This document shows positions 11,120 to 21,498 of a stretch of 64,000 nucleotides of DNA, piece after piece (the first letter of the stretch is position 1; every line of letters starts with the position of its first letter). The position numbers and the translations under genes were made by a program. The DNA lies in NCBI RefSeq assembly GCF_006569185.2, contig NZ_VIGC02000014.1, forward strand, positions 81,625 to 145,624, read 5' to 3'. Under the pieces are notes generated by a model. The model saw only the letters and a program-made list of their open reading frames with translations, did no database searches and was not told where the DNA came from. Source of the stretch: Litorilinea aerophila (lineage in GTDB: Bacteria; Chloroflexota; Anaerolineae; Caldilineales; Caldilineaceae).

Positions 11120-12922
11120 ATGCCAGATGCGATTCCCTTAGTCATTCATGCGACCCATGAAGCCGGCGTGAAAGTGGGCGGCATTGGGGCCGTGTTGGAC
11201 GGCCTCCTGAGCGCGGAGTCCTACGTGGAGCGGGTCCCCCGGACGGTCCTGGTCGGCCCGATGCAGGCCGGCGACCCCGTGTACATGGAGCGGCTCACCG
11301 ATCCCCGCAACGGCCTGACCATCCGCTACAGCAGCCTGCACGGCATCTTCGACGGCCTTCCCGAAGTCCTGCGGGCGGCCCTCCAGGGGGTGGAGCGCCA
11401 GTACCAGGTGGGCGTGCTCTACGGTGTGCGCCGCTTTGGGCCGTACGAGCACGAGGTGATCCTGGTGGATGCGACCGCGCCCAACCGCCACGAGGCGGAC
11501 CTGTTTCGCTACTACGTCTGGCAGCGGTATGGCATCGACTGCGCCCGCTACAGTTGGAACCCGGAATTCAACCTCTATTTCGACATTGCCCAGCCCCTGT
11601 TTGCCGCCATCAAGGCCCTGGGTATGGATGTGGGCCTGGAACCGGACCAGAAGTTCATCATCGCCCACGAGTGGCTGGGCATGCCGGTGGTCTTTGCCGC
11701 CCAGTTGAGCGAGCCGGCCCGCTGGCGTACCATTTTCTATGCCCACGAGACGGCCACCGCCCGCCGCCTGATCGAAGAGCACGACGGCCACGACACCCGG
11801 TTCTACAACGTGCTGCACAAGGCGGAAGAGTGGAACCTGGACCTGGAGAGCATCTTCGGCAACCAGGACGACCTCTTCAAACACCCCATCCTCAAGGCGG
11901 CGGTCCACTGTGACAACATCTTCGCCGTGGGCGACCTGGTGGTCCAGGAATTGCGCTTTCTGGGTGGCCGGTTTCGGCAGGCGAACATCGACCTGGTCTA
12001 CAACGGCATTCCCGCCCCCCAGACCACCCTGGAGGAGAAGCTGGCGTCCAAGCGGCGCCTGCAGGCCTATTGCGAGGCCCTCCTGGGCTACTCGCCTGAC
12101 TATGTCTTCACCCACGTGACCCGCATGGTGCTCTCCAAGGCGCTGTGGCGGGACATCCGGGTGATGGAGCACCTGGAAGGGATGCTCCAGGCGGCTGGCA
12201 AGCGGGCGGTCCTCTTCGTGTTGAGCACCAGCGTGCCGGCCGGCCGGCGCCCGGAGTGGGTGGAGGCCTGGGAGGCCCAATACGGCTGGCCGGTGGGCCA
12301 CCGGGCCGACAACGGCGACCTCATCGACCTGGAGGTGCCCTTTTTCTTCGACGGGGTGGAACCCTTCAACCGTCAGGCCCGGCAGAGCCAGATCGTGCTG
12401 GTCAACCAGTTCGGCTGGAGCCGTTCCCGCTGTGGCCGTCGCATGCCGGCGGACATGGAGTTCCTGGACATCCGCCAGGGGACCGACCTGGAATTTGGCC
12501 AGAGCATCTACGAGCCCTTCGGCATCGCCCAGGTGGAGCCCCTGGGCTACGGCGCGCTCTGCTGTGTCAGCAACGTGTGTGGCTGTGTGGGCTTCGTGGA
12601 GCGGGCCGCCGGCGGGCAGGAGGAGATCCCCAACCTGGTGGTGGCGGACTACACCACCCTGCCCCAGGGCTACTGGCTGGGCAGCCCCTATGATGCCCTG
12701 GCCATCAACCGGAGCGTGCGGGATTGGATCGAGAGCCACAACAGCCTGGACGCGGCCCGCACCCTGTTCGAGCGGCTGCCCCAGGATTCCCAGCAGATGG
12801 CCCATCTGTTGCGCTGTGGCCAGGAGGTGGCCCAGCACATGAGTTGGGATGTGGTGGCCCGGGACTATCTGCTCCCCGGCCTGGAACGGGCCCGGCAACG
12901 GAACCTTCAAAACCCAGGATGA
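11120..12922 (+). CDS. glycogen/starch synthase-like glycosyltransferase
   Basis: 600 aa with a GT-B layout. The N-terminus carries KVGGIG at residues 18-23, equivalent to the nucleotide-sugar-binding KxGGL motif of glycogen synthases; HEWLGMP near 183-189 matches the region after the first Rossmann domain; the C-terminal domain has the retaining-GT E-x7-E motif (Glu465 and Glu473 in YEPFGIAQVEPLGYG). It lies upstream of an E1-like gene and glgB, so a role in alpha-glucan synthesis is likely. It is longer than typical GlgA (~480 aa) and only distantly like it; a GT3-like or other alpha-glucan synthase remains possible. Its stop overlaps the next ATG. Confidence 0.72.
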   Translation: MPDAIPLVIHATHEAGVKVGGIGAVLDGLLSAESYVERVPRTVLVGPMQAGDPVYMERLTDPRNGLTIRYSSLHGIFDGLPEVLRAALQGVERQYQVGVLYGVRRFGPYEHEVILVDATAPNRHEADLFRYYVWQRYGIDCARYSWNPEFNLYFDIAQPLFAAIKALGMDVGLEPDQKFIIAHEWLGMPVVFAAQLSEPARWRTIFYAHETATARRLIEEHDGHDTRFYNVLHKAEEWNLDLESIFGNQDDLFKHPILKAAVHCDNIFAVGDLVVQELRFLGGRFRQANIDLVYNGIPAPQTTLEEKLASKRRLQAYCEALLGYSPDYVFTHVTRMVLSKALWRDIRVMEHLEGMLQAAGKRAVLFVLSTSVPAGRRPEWVEAWEAQYGWPVGHRADNGDLIDLEVPFFFDGVEPFNRQARQSQIVLVNQFGWSRSRCGRRMPADMEFLDIRQGTDLEFGQSIYEPFGIAQVEPLGYGALCCVSNVCGCVGFVERAAGGQEEIPNLVVADYTTLPQGYWLGSPYDALAINRSVRDWIESHNSLDAARTLFERLPQDSQQMAHLLRCGQEVAQHMSWDVVARDYLLPGLERARQRNLQNPG

Positions 12923-13986
12923 TGAACTCAGAAGAACTTGCCCGATACCATCGCCAGATCATCTTCCCGCCGGTGGGGGAGGATGGACAACAGCGGCTGA
13001 AGGCGGCCACGGCCGTAGTGGTCGGCTGTGGCGCCACCGGCTCCGCCCTCAGCAACCTGCTGGTCCGGGCCGGCGTGGGCCGGGTCCGCATTGTGGACCG
13101 GGACTTCATCGAGCTGAACAATCTCCAGCGCCAGATCCTCTTCGACGAGGAGGATATCGCCGCCAACCTGCCCAAGGCCGAAGCGGCCGCCCGCAAGCTG
13201 CGCCGGGTCAACCGGGATGTGACCGTGGAAGCGGTGGTGGCGGATGTGAACCCCGGCAACGTGCTGGACCTGCTGGCGGATGCCACCGTGGTGTTGGACG
13301 GGACCGACAATTTCAGCACCCGCTTCCTGCTCAACGATGCCTGCCTACACCTGGGCAAGGCCTGGATCTACACCGGCGTGATCGCCTCCTATGGCATGAC
13401 TGCCACCTTCATTCCCGATGGCGCGGTGGCGACGTTGCCGGGAGATCGCCAGGCCACCGGGTGCCTGCGCTGCCTGCTGGGTACCATGCCGGCCCCGGGT
13501 GTGACGCCCACCTGCGACACGGCGGGGGTGATCGGGCCGGCGGTGGCTCTTATCACGGCTGTGGCAGCGGCCGAGGCCATGAAGCTGATCATCGGCCGGG
13601 GCAAGCTCAACCCGGGCGTGATCCACATGGACCTCTGGACCCACGAGTACCACAGCTTCGGCGGCGCCATTCGGCGTCCCGACTGTCCGGCCTGTGGCCT
13701 GGGCCGCCTGGAGTACCTGGACGCCACCGTCGGCACGGCCAGCGCCACCCTCTGTGGCCGCAACGCGGTGCAGGTTCGGGTGAATGGCAGCGGCCCCCTG
13801 GATCTGGCCCGGCTGGAAGCCCAGTTGCGCCCGGTGGCCAGCCGCCTGGCCCGCAACGATTACCTGTTGCGGGCCCAAATCGGCGACTATGAATTCACCG
13901 TCTTCCCGGATAACCGGGCCATTATCAAAGGGACGGAGGACGAAGATTTGGCCAAAAGCCTGTATGCCCGCTACATTGGTGGATAG
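12919..13986 (+). CDS. ThiF/MoeB/HesA family adenylyltransferase (E1-like)
   Basis: 355 aa. It adenylates the C-terminal glycine of ubiquitin-like sulfur carriers (ThiS/MoaD type) in this family. Seen: nucleotide-binding GCGATGS at 37-43, the signature DRDFIELNNLQRQ at 60-72, DGTDNFSTRFLLNDA at 127-141, zinc cysteines C182/C185 and C256/C259, and a candidate active-site Cys199 (TPTCDTAGV). A C-terminal domain of about 75 aa replaces the rhodanese domain. The start is taken at the ATGA overlap with the upstream glycosyltransferase (12919-12922), because longer N-terminal extensions have no homology. No carrier protein gene is adjacent. Its place between glycogen genes is unusual. Confidence 0.82.
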   Translation: MMNSEELARYHRQIIFPPVGEDGQQRLKAATAVVVGCGATGSALSNLLVRAGVGRVRIVDRDFIELNNLQRQILFDEEDIAANLPKAEAAARKLRRVNRDVTVEAVVADVNPGNVLDLLADATVVLDGTDNFSTRFLLNDACLHLGKAWIYTGVIASYGMTATFIPDGAVATLPGDRQATGCLRCLLGTMPAPGVTPTCDTAGVIGPAVALITAVAAAEAMKLIIGRGKLNPGVIHMDLWTHEYHSFGGAIRRPDCPACGLGRLEYLDATVGTASATLCGRNAVQVRVNGSGPLDLARLEAQLRPVASRLARNDYLLRAQIGDYEFTVFPDNRAIIKGTEDEDLAKSLYARYIGG

Positions 13987-14004
13987 ATCAAAGGAGCCAA
14001 GCCC

Positions 14005-16245
14005 ATGACGTCCGAGCAGAAGAGCGCCCAGGAGAGGACTTCGCCCCAGTCTACAGTGAACCCGACAGAGATAGAGGCCATCGTCGGTGGCTATCATGGC
14101 GCGGCTTTTTCCGTCTTGGGGCCCCACGTGGTCACGGTAGATGGGAAGACCTGTGTGGCCATCCGCGCCTTCCGCCCTCTGGACGTGGCGGTCACCGTCC
14201 TGCGTCCGGATCGGGGCGAGCGCCAGGAGATGGTGCGGATCCATCCGGCCGGCTTCTTTGAGGCCATTTTCCCAGAGGAGCAGGCGCCCTTCGTCTATCA
14301 ACTGCTGCTCCGAGATCCCCAGGGCGGTGAGCACCTCATTGAGGACCCCTATCGCTTCCCGCCCTTTCTAACCGACTTTGACCTGTACCTCCATGGGGAG
14401 GGGAATTTCCTGCGCAGCTACGAGAAGCTCGGCGCACAGATGTGCACCCGGGAGGGGGTCCCGGGGGTGAACTTTGCCGTGTGGGCGCCCAATGCCCTGC
14501 GGGTGAGCGTCATCGGGCCATTCAACGGCTGGGACGACCGCATGCACCCCATGCGCTGCCACGAGGGGGCCGGCATCTGGGAGATCTTCATCCCTCACCT
14601 GCCCGAGGGCATGCACTACAAGTACTCCATCAAGTCTCGTTTCATGGGCTACCAGGTGGACAAATCCGATCCCTACGCTTTCTACGCTGAGGTTCGCCCC
14701 AGCACCGACTCCCGGGTTTGGAACATCAACAAATACCAGTGGCATGACGAGGAATGGCTGGCCTCTCGGCCCCAACGGCAGGCCCTGGATCAGCCCCTCA
14801 ATATCTATGAAGTCCACCTGGGGAGCTGGCGCCGGGTGCCGGAGACCAATGGTTTTCTCAGCTACCGGGATTTGGCCCATCAGCTGGTGGACTATGCCCA
14901 AAAAATGGGGTACACCCACATCGAACTTCTGCCCATCACGGAGCACCCTCTGGACGCTTCCTGGGGATACCAGACGACCGGCTATTTTGCCCCCACCAGC
15001 CGCTTCGGTACGCCGGACGACTTCATGTACTTCGTGGACTACTGCCACCAGCACCAGATCGGCGTAATCCTGGACTGGGTGCCGGCCCACTTCCCCCGGG
15101 ACGCCCATGGCCTGGCCTTCTTCGACGGCACCCACCTCTACGAACACGCCGATCCCCGCCAGGGGGAGCAGCGGGATTGGGGCACCAAGGTCTTCAACTT
15201 TGGCCGCAACGAAGTGCGCAATTTCCTGTTGAGCAGCGCCCTCTTCTGGCTCAAGAAGTATCACCTGGACGGCCTGCGGGTGGATGCGGTGGCGTCCATG
15301 TTGTATCTGGACTACAGCCGCAAGGAGGGCGAATGGATCCCCAACCGCTATGGCGGGCGGGAAAACCTGGAAGCCATCGACTTCCTGCGCCGCTTCAACG
15401 AAGTCTCCCACGAGGAGGCGCCGGGGATCCTCACCATTGCCGAGGAGAGCACCGCCTGGCCCATGGTCTCCCGGCCTACCTACATGGGTGGCCTGGGCTT
15501 CGACCTCAAGTGGAACATGGGGTGGATGCACGATACCCTTTCCTACTTCCAGAAGGATCCCCTCTACCGGCGATATCACCAGAACGAGATCACCTTCAGC
15601 CTGGTCTATGCCTTCCACGAAAATTTCGTCCTTCCCCTGAGCCACGACGAGGTGGTCCATCTGAAGCGCTCCCTGCTGGACAAGATGCCCGGGGATGCCT
15701 GGCAGAAGTTCGCCAATCTCCGCTCCCTCTACGCGTACATGACCGCCCATCCCGGCAAGATGTTGCTCTTTATGGGCGGGGAGTTCGGCCAGTGGGCCGA
15801 GTGGAGCGAAGCCAAGAGTCTGGACTGGCACCTGCTGGAGCATCCGCCCCATCAGCAGCTCCAGCGTTTTGTGGCCGATCTCAACCACCTCTACCGGGCC
15901 GAGCCCGCCCTGCACCAGGTGGATTTCAGTTGGGAGGGCTTCGACTGGATCGATTTCAACGACGCGGAGCACTCCGTTATCAGCTTCGTCCGCCGGGCGC
16001 GAGACCCCCAGGACCTGGTGGTGGTCGTGTGCAATTTCACCCCCGTTCCCCGGCACGACTATCGGGTTGGGCTTCCCATGTTGGGCACCTATCGGGAGAT
16101 CTTGAACAGCGACTGGACCCAGTACGGCGGCAGTGGGGTGGGCAACCCAGAGCCCATCGTGGCCGAGGCTATGCCCTGGCAACGGTGCAACTACTCGGCC
16201 CTGCTGAACCTGCCACCGCTGGGTGTGATTTATCTCAAACCATGA
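14005..16245 (+). CDS. glgB: 1,4-alpha-glucan branching enzyme
   Basis: 746 aa, GH13 branching enzyme that transfers alpha-1,4 chains to alpha-1,6 positions in glycogen. An N-terminal beta domain (about 25-125) is followed by a CBM48 domain with [16 protein letters not shown], then the GH13 barrel. Catalytic residues: nucleophile Asp427 in [11 protein letters not shown], acid/base Glu in AEEST (480-481), and Asp548 in LSHDEVVH. An AAAGGAG site precedes the ATG. With the upstream synthase-like gene it makes a glycogen synthesis pair; glgC and glgP are not in the window. Confidence 0.95.
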   Translation: MTSEQKSAQERTSPQSTVNPTEIEAIVGGYHGAAFSVLGPHVVTVDGKTCVAIRAFRPLDVAVTVLRPDRGERQEMVRIHPAGFFEAIFPEEQAPFVYQLLLRDPQGGEHLIEDPYRFPPFLTDFDLYLHGEGNFLRSYEKLGAQMCTREGVPGVNFAVWAPNALRVSVIGPFNGWDDRMHPMRCHEGAGIWEIFIPHLPEGMHYKYSIKSRFMGYQVDKSDPYAFYAEVRPSTDSRVWNINKYQWHDEEWLASRPQRQALDQPLNIYEVHLGSWRRVPETNGFLSYRDLAHQLVDYAQKMGYTHIELLPITEHPLDASWGYQTTGYFAPTSRFGTPDDFMYFVDYCHQHQIGVILDWVPAHFPRDAHGLAFFDGTHLYEHADPRQGEQRDWGTKVFNFGRNEVRNFLLSSALFWLKKYHLDGLRVDAVASMLYLDYSRKEGEWIPNRYGGRENLEAIDFLRRFNEVSHEEAPGILTIAEESTAWPMVSRPTYMGGLGFDLKWNMGWMHDTLSYFQKDPLYRRYHQNEITFSLVYAFHENFVLPLSHDEVVHLKRSLLDKMPGDAWQKFANLRSLYAYMTAHPGKMLLFMGGEFGQWAEWSEAKSLDWHLLEHPPHQQLQRFVADLNHLYRAEPALHQVDFSWEGFDWIDFNDAEHSVISFVRRARDPQDLVVVVCNFTPVPRHDYRVGLPMLGTYREILNSDWTQYGGSGVGNPEPIVAEAMPWQRCNYSALLNLPPLGVIYLKP

Positions 16246-16258
16246 CCGCACACCAATC

Positions 16259-17428
16259 ATGTCGATCCTGAAGCGCAAGCAGCCCCTCATCCTGGTGGTG
16301 GAGGATAACCCAGACGTCAAGCTGGCCATCTGTGACATCCTGGAGGCCTACGGCTACCAGGTTCGTTCTGCCACCAATGGCATCGAAGCCCTGGAGATCC
16401 TGCGCCAGATCCGGCCGGATGTCATCCTCTGCGACATCATGATGCCGGGCATGGATGGCTATTCGTTGCTCCAGCATACCCGTTCGGATACGGAGCTGCG
16501 CACCCTGCCCTTCATCTTTCTCACAGGGCTGACCTCCACCGTCGACCAGCGCCGGGCCAAGGATATCGGCGTGGAAGACTACCTGACCAAGCCCTTCAAC
16601 AACAACGACCTGATCCTGGCCATCCGCAACGCGCTGCGCCGCCACCAGATCATGGAAGAAGAGATGCAGCGCCAGATGGATCTGCTGCGCAATCAGATCG
16701 TGGGCATCCTGCAGCACGAGTTTCGTACGCCCCTCACCTTTGTCATGGGCTGGGCTGAATATCTGCAGGATACCCTGGCCGAGGAGCCCGAGCTGGATCT
16801 GGAAAACGTGCGGACCTCGGCAGCAGCCATCCTGGAAGGCGGCCGTCGCCTGCAGCGACTCATCGAAAGTTTCCTCCTCCTCTCCGACCTGCAGAACCGC
16901 CGCCTCCAGCCAGAGGAGGTGGAAGTAGTCAACGCCCTGGATCTCTGGCGAGAAGCCCAGGTCAACCTGCAGGAAAAAATTCAGGAAACGGGCATGGAGG
17001 TGCAGATCCTGCCGGAAAACGCCGACGCCCAGGTGAGCGTGGATCCCCACCTGCTGATCAACGCCCTGACCCGCCTGTTGGACAACGCCCTGGCCTACCG
17101 TCGGGAGGATTCCCGCCACGTCTGGCTGTCGGTGGTCACCATGCCCCGCTACATCGGCCTGCGCATCCAGGACGAGGGATGGGGGATCCCCGAGGCGCGG
17201 ATCCCCCACCTCCTCCATCCCTTCAGCCGCAACCAACAGGAGGAGTGGCAGGTCTCTTCCACCGGTGTCGGGTTGAGCCTGGCCCTGGTCCACCACATCG
17301 CCCTCTCCCACGGCGGCAGCCTGGAGATCGAGAGCACGGTGGGGGAAGGCAGCACCTTCACCCTGTGGCTGCCGGACGTGATTTCTCCACCCGCTGACGA
17401 CACCGAGGACACCGACGGCCAGGCATGA
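16259..17428 (+). CDS. hybrid protein: response-regulator receiver plus histidine kinase
   Basis: 389 aa with an unusual order: a receiver domain first (residues 9-125; phosphoacceptor Asp59 in VILCDIMMPGMDG, conserved Lys111 in YLTKPF), then a short coiled linker, a HisKA dimerisation domain with His153 in LQHEFRTPL, and a HATPase domain with RIQDEGWGIP and GVGLSLALVHH. There are no transmembrane helices, so it is cytoplasmic and probably takes phosphate or a signal through its receiver. It begins 13 nt after glgB with no clear Shine-Dalgarno, so it may be translated by coupling. It could tie glycogen metabolism to a phosphorelay; the partner is unknown. Confidence 0.85.
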   Translation: MSILKRKQPLILVVEDNPDVKLAICDILEAYGYQVRSATNGIEALEILRQIRPDVILCDIMMPGMDGYSLLQHTRSDTELRTLPFIFLTGLTSTVDQRRAKDIGVEDYLTKPFNNNDLILAIRNALRRHQIMEEEMQRQMDLLRNQIVGILQHEFRTPLTFVMGWAEYLQDTLAEEPELDLENVRTSAAAILEGGRRLQRLIESFLLLSDLQNRRLQPEEVEVVNALDLWREAQVNLQEKIQETGMEVQILPENADAQVSVDPHLLINALTRLLDNALAYRREDSRHVWLSVVTMPRYIGLRIQDEGWGIPEARIPHLLHPFSRNQQEEWQVSSTGVGLSLALVHHIALSHGGSLEIESTVGEGSTFTLWLPDVISPPADDTEDTDGQA

Positions 17429-17516
17429 AAGACTGGCGATAAAAAACCGGGCGTGAGGAACGGGGGCCCCCTCCCCCTGAAGTGCCCACCCAAGATCCTG
17501 GAAACGAGAGAATCCC

Positions 17517-18734
17517 ATGGCATCGAACCACGAATTGTTCATCACCCATGCCATGGTGCCGGCCGAATTCCTGCCGGCTCCTCAGGCATCGTCATTGCCG
17601 GGCTTCGGTCCCGGATTCGTGCACATCCGCCAGGGGCAGATCGTCTCTGTGAATGTCCCCGGGGCAGCAGCGCCGCCCCGGGGCGTGCGCCGCCTAAACG
17701 CTGAAGGTTGCATCCTCCTCCCCGGCCTGATCGACGTCCACGTCCACGGCGCCATGGGGCACGACACCATGGACGCCACCCCGGAAGCCCTGGCCGCCAT
17801 GGCCCGCTTTTTCGCTGCCCACGGGGTGACGGCCTTTCTGGCCACCACCATGACCGCTTCGGCCGAGGCCACCCTGGCCGCGGTGCGGGCGGCAGCGGAC
17901 TACTGCCGGGGTCCCCAGGAACCCGGCGGCGCGCGGCTGTTGGGCGTCCACCTGGAAGGCCCCTTCATCAGCCCGGAGTTTCCCGGTGCCCAGCGGGCCG
18001 ACCAGATCCGGCCGCCCGACCTGGCAGAGTTCGACGCCCTGTGCCAGGCCGGCCCTGTGCGTATGATCACCCTGGCGCCCGAGCAGCCGGGTGCCAAAGC
18101 CCTCATCGCCGCGGCACGTCGCCGGCAGATTGTGGCTGTGGCGGGGCATACCAGCGCTACTTACGAGGAGTGCCTGGCCGGGATCGAGGCCGGCATCACC
18201 CAGGCCACCCACACCTACAACGCCATGACCGGCCTGCACCATCGCCGCCCCGGCACCCTGGGTGCGGTTTTGAGCGATGATCGGGTGTACGCCCAGCTCA
18301 TCGCGGACAATATCCACGTGCACCCGGCGGCCATGAAGATCCTGGCCCGCTGCAAGGGCCCGTCCCGCACGGTCCTCATCACCGACGCCATGCGGGCCGC
18401 GGGCCTACCCCCAGGCCAGTATGACCTGGGGGGCCAGATGGTAACCGTGCAGGATAACCAGTGTCGGCTGGCCGACGGCACCCTGGCCGGCAGCGTCCTC
18501 ACCCTGGAGCGGGGTCTGGCCCACTTCACGGCCGCCAGCGGCCTGGATCTGGCCCAGAGCTGGCCCGCGGCCAGCCGTACGCCGGCCCAGTCCCTGGGGT
18601 TGGACCACGAATTGGGGGCCATCGCGGTGGGGTATCGGGCGGATCTGGTCTTGTTGGATGGGGAGCTGAACGTGGTGGCCACCCTGGTGGATGGTCAGGT
18701 GGCCTATCTGCAGGATGAGGCGCGCCTGGAGTAG
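17517..18734 (+). CDS. nagA: N-acetylglucosamine-6-phosphate deacetylase
   Basis: 405 aa, amidohydrolase family. It removes acetate from GlcNAc-6-P to give glucosamine-6-P, feeding amino-sugar catabolism or cell-wall recycling. Seen: metal-binding VHVHGAMGHD near 75-84, HLEGPFISPEFPGAQ (Glu metal ligand), AGHTSATYEE, THTYNAM and TDAMRAAGLPPG, all in the order expected of NagA. Only a weak GAGAG precedes the ATG at 17517. It ends the rightward cluster, just before the large repeat. Confidence 0.9.
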   Translation: MASNHELFITHAMVPAEFLPAPQASSLPGFGPGFVHIRQGQIVSVNVPGAAAPPRGVRRLNAEGCILLPGLIDVHVHGAMGHDTMDATPEALAAMARFFAAHGVTAFLATTMTASAEATLAAVRAAADYCRGPQEPGGARLLGVHLEGPFISPEFPGAQRADQIRPPDLAEFDALCQAGPVRMITLAPEQPGAKALIAAARRRQIVAVAGHTSATYEECLAGIEAGITQATHTYNAMTGLHHRRPGTLGAVLSDDRVYAQLIADNIHVHPAAMKILARCKGPSRTVLITDAMRAAGLPPGQYDLGGQMVTVQDNQCRLADGTLAGSVLTLERGLAHFTAASGLDLAQSWPAASRTPAQSLGLDHELGAIAVGYRADLVLLDGELNVVATLVDGQVAYLQDEARLE

Positions 18735-18790
18735 ACTCCGTCTTATCTCGACGGATATTCCTTCGCCCGCCTGGATCTGGTGAGCCTGTG

Positions 18791-19322
18791 TGGTTGGGTA
18801 CAACGGGGACGTAGCGGGTCTCTGGCCCGCCGTGGGCGGCTCGAACGGCGGGATTTCCGGCCCCGCCGCAGGCGCCGCTCGTAGCGGCGCTTCGTCGCTG
18901 CCCTTTCACCCGCCGGGATGTGGCGACAGCGGGCGGCTGGGAGCCGCCGCTACAAGAACCGGCGTCCTTTCGGGGCTGGCGACAGCGTGCGGCCGGAGAC
19001 CGCACCTACGGCCAGGGTCGCCGCCCGCGTGGTTGGGTATAACGGGGACGTAGGGCGGGTCTCTGGCCCGCCGTGGGCGGCTCGAACGGCGGGATTTCCG
19101 GCCCCGTCGTAGGCGCCGCTCGTAGCGGCGCTCCGTCGCCGCCCTTTCACCCGCCTGGCTGTGGCGACAGCGGGCGGCTGGGAGCCGCCGCTACAAGAAC
19201 CGGCGCCCTTTCGGGGCTGGCGACAGCGTGCGGCCGGAGACCGCACCTACGGCCAGGGTCGCCGCCCGCGCGGTTGGGTACAACGGGGACGTAGGGCGGG
19301 TCTCTGGCCCGCCGTGGGCGGC
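18791..19322. repeat. ~240-bp tandem repeat made of REP-like hairpins (BIME-like)
   Basis: Two full units (18791-19029, 239 nt; 19030-19270, 241 nt; roughly 96% identical by eye) and a 52-nt partial third (19271-19322). Each unit holds several hairpins: GCGGGTC-TCT-GGCCCGC, GCGCCGCT-CGT-AGCGGCGC, GGCGGCT-GGG-AGCCGCC, and GTGCGG with CCGCAC. GTAG precedes, or CTAC follows, most of them, so both orientations are present as in BIMEs. The unit lies between two convergent genes (nagA and mevalonate kinase). Open frames crossing it repeat the same peptide and are not credible genes. Confidence 0.85.
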
Positions 19323-19354
19323 CGGATCTGCGGGGCGCCGGCCTGCTTTCTTCG

Positions 19355-20308
19355 TCAAGATTCCGCCCCTCCAACCGTCGTGATTACAACCTGAGTGGCG
19401 CCGGCGGCCACGAGGGCCTTCTTGACTGCCTTCGCCCGATCTGGATCCACCAGGGCGATAATGTTCCCCCCTCGCCCGCCGCCGCTGAGTTTGGCGCCCA
19501 GTGCACCAGCCTCCCGGGCTGCCTGGATCAACCGCTCCAGGGGTGGTGAACTCACCTCCAGGCGAGCCAGCAACGCCTGGTTGTCGTCGAATAGCGACCC
19601 CAAAGCTGTCACGTCGCCGGCCTCAATGGCCCGCCGGGCTGCCACCGCCAGCTCACCGATGGCATCGAACCAGCCTTCATAGCGAGCCCGATCCTGCTGC
19701 CAGCGGCTGCGAACATGGGCCACCGTCTCCCGGGTGGGGCTGGGAATGCCGCTCATGGCAATGGCCACCGTGAAAGCCCTACCTGGCCGGATGACCTCTG
19801 GCGGCTGGCCGCGCACAAACCAGATGGGCTGGCCCCAGGCCACCACCGTATTGTCGATGCCGCTGGGTGTGCCGTGGTACAGCTCCTCGCTGACATAGAC
19901 CAACCCGCTGACCTCCTCCGGCGTGGGGGCCCGGCCCACATGCTGGAAGATGGCCCGCACCAGGGCGGCGCTGAGGGCAGCGCCGCTTCCCATGCCCCCG
20001 GCAATGGGCAACTGGCTGGTCAGCTCGATGCGCCAGTTGGGGTCAGGGGGTAAGGCCAGGGCCTGAAGGGTCCTGCGGACCACACAGGCCAGGGGCTGAT
20101 CCGGCGGCGCATCCCGCAGGCGCAGGGTTAACCCCACGTCCCGAGCCACGATCACGCAGCCGTGCTCCCCCGCTGTCTCCTCGCCGCGCTCCTGGATATG
20201 GGCTGTGGCCACCACCCCCCAGACCGGCGCGGCGATGGCCGGCCGGCCATAGACCACCGCATGTTCGCCCACGAGGATGATCTTGCCAGGCGCTGTTGCT
20301 GTCGTCAT
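19355..20308 (-). CDS. mvk: mevalonate kinase
   Basis: 317-aa GHMP kinase that phosphorylates mevalonate in the mevalonate route to isoprenoids. Seen: [20 protein letters not shown] at the N-terminus, the GHMP ATP loop [15 protein letters not shown] at about residues 102-116 (a Met replaces the usual Leu/Ile, within family variation), and C-terminal [15 protein letters not shown]. Its ATG overlaps the stop of the upstream aminotransferase (20305-20308). Some Chloroflexota use the mevalonate route, which fits; other mevalonate-pathway genes are not in the window. Confidence 0.9.
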   Translation of the reverse strand: MTTATAPGKIILVGEHAVVYGRPAIAAPVWGVVATAHIQERGEETAGEHGCVIVARDVGLTLRLRDAPPDQPLACVVRRTLQALALPPDPNWRIELTSQLPIAGGMGSGAALSAALVRAIFQHVGRAPTPEEVSGLVYVSEELYHGTPSGIDNTVVAWGQPIWFVRGQPPEVIRPGRAFTVAIAMSGIPSPTRETVAHVRSRWQQDRARYEGWFDAIGELAVAARRAIEAGDVTALGSLFDDNQALLARLEVSSPPLERLIQAAREAGALGAKLSGGGRGGNIIALVDPDRAKAVKKALVAAGATQVVITTVGGAES

Positions 20309-21474
20309 GATGGCTGTTGGGTTGATGGCGATTGGGCCAGGATGGTCACCAGGCTGTCCACCAGGTAGCGGAGCTCCTCTTCGGTGTTGTAGAAATAGGG
20401 GCTGATGCGCAGGGCGCCGGGACGGGCATCCACGATGATGTTGTACTGGCGGGCCAGCGCCTGGACCACGGACGGCGGATCCGCCAGGGGCACCATGACG
20501 ATGCCCCCATGACGCTCCAGGTCGTCCGGCACCCGGGGCTGGAACCCGGCCGCCCGCAGCTCCCCCACCAGGGTGGCGACCAGTTCCTGGGTCCGGGCAC
20601 GGACCGAATCCACACCAATTTCCTCGATGATGCCCATGCCGGCGTTGGCCGCGTAGACCGCCGCCATGGCGGGCGTGCCCGTCTCGAAGCGGCGGGCATC
20701 CCTCGCGCGGTCAAAGTGGTAAGGGTCGAACTGGAACATGTTTTCGCTGGCGAACCAGCCAGTGGTGGTGGGCTCCAGCCGTTCGATCAGGGATTCCTTC
20801 ACGTACATGAAGACCACACCCGGGCCGCCCAACAGCCACTTCAGGCCGCCGCTCAGGTAAATGTCCACATCCGCGGCCTTGACATCCACGGGGATCTGGC
20901 CGGCCGCCTGATAGCCATCGAAGAGGCTGAGGGCGCCGTGCATGTGGGCCAGCGCGCTGACGGCCGTCATGTCCTGGATCCAGCCGCTGGTGAAGAAGAC
21001 ATGGCTGGTGGCTACCAGGGCCGTCTGGGGACCGATGGCGTCGGCAAAGGCTGTCAGGGGCACGCTGATGCGGTCTGGTGAGGGGAGGAAGCGAACCCGC
21101 GCGCCCTCCCGTTCCCGGGCCAGCCACTGGTAGGGCAGGGTGGGGAAGTCCATCTCCGTCAACACCACTTCGGGCCGCTGCCGGTAGTCCAGGCTGCTGG
21201 CAATGACGCTCAGGGCCACGCTGATGTTGGGCAGGAGGGCCACTTCGTGGGGCTGGGCATGGATCAGCCGGGCAAAACGGGCCCGGGCCTCGGCCACTTC
21301 CCCGGTCCACGTCTCATACCAGGCGCTGGCGCCATAGCGCATCCAGAGCTCCAGGAACTGGTACACCGCGGTCCGGCTGCGCCGGCTCAATTGGCCCAGG
21401 GAGCAGGTGTTCAGGTAGGTGGTGTGGCTGAGGCCGGGGAATTCGTCCCGCCAGCGGTCGGTCAAGGCGCGCAT
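20305..21474 (-). CDS. class V aminotransferase family PLP enzyme
   Basis: 389 aa with the fold of cysteine desulfurases, kynureninases and phosphoserine aminotransferases. The PLP lysine is probably Lys212 in [13 protein letters not shown]; Asp186 in SLFDGYQA would hold the pyridine nitrogen and TSHVFFTSG (156-164) is near the cofactor. It lacks the cysteine-containing active loop of true cysteine desulfurases, so a desulfurase label would be unsafe. GGGAGG lies just upstream of the ATG. Translationally coupled to mevalonate kinase, with no obvious biochemical link. Substrate unknown. Confidence 0.8.
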   Translation of the reverse strand: MRALTDRWRDEFPGLSHTTYLNTCSLGQLSRRSRTAVYQFLELWMRYGASAWYETWTGEVAEARARFARLIHAQPHEVALLPNISVALSVIASSLDYRQRPEVVLTEMDFPTLPYQWLAREREGARVRFLPSPDRISVPLTAFADAIGPQTALVATSHVFFTSGWIQDMTAVSALAHMHGALSLFDGYQAAGQIPVDVKAADVDIYLSGGLKWLLGGPGVVFMYVKESLIERLEPTTTGWFASENMFQFDPYHFDRARDARRFETGTPAMAAVYAANAGMGIIEEIGVDSVRARTQELVATLVGELRAAGFQPRVPDDLERHGGIVMVPLADPPSVVQALARQYNIIVDARPGALRISPYFYNTEEELRYLVDSLVTILAQSPSTQQPS

Positions 21475-21498
21475 GGGTTCCTCCCTTGGGGCCAGCCC

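Noticed and set aside
11138..12910. Open frame on the minus strand covering the glycosyltransferase
   Set aside because: Exact shadow of a supported gene with no domain and no Shine-Dalgarno.
12724..12918. Upstream extension of the ThiF-like protein
   Set aside because: Lies wholly inside the glycosyltransferase in another frame; the ATGA overlap start fits the family.
14368..16338. Minus-strand open frame opposite glgB
   Set aside because: Shadow of a gene with complete catalytic motifs.
18790..19394. Several short frames within the 240-bp repeat
   Set aside because: They repeat the same peptide from each unit, have no ribosome binding site, and arise from the repeats.
20305..21474. Cysteine desulfurase (NifS/SufS) for the class V aminotransferase
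   Set aside because: The active-site cysteine loop is not found.
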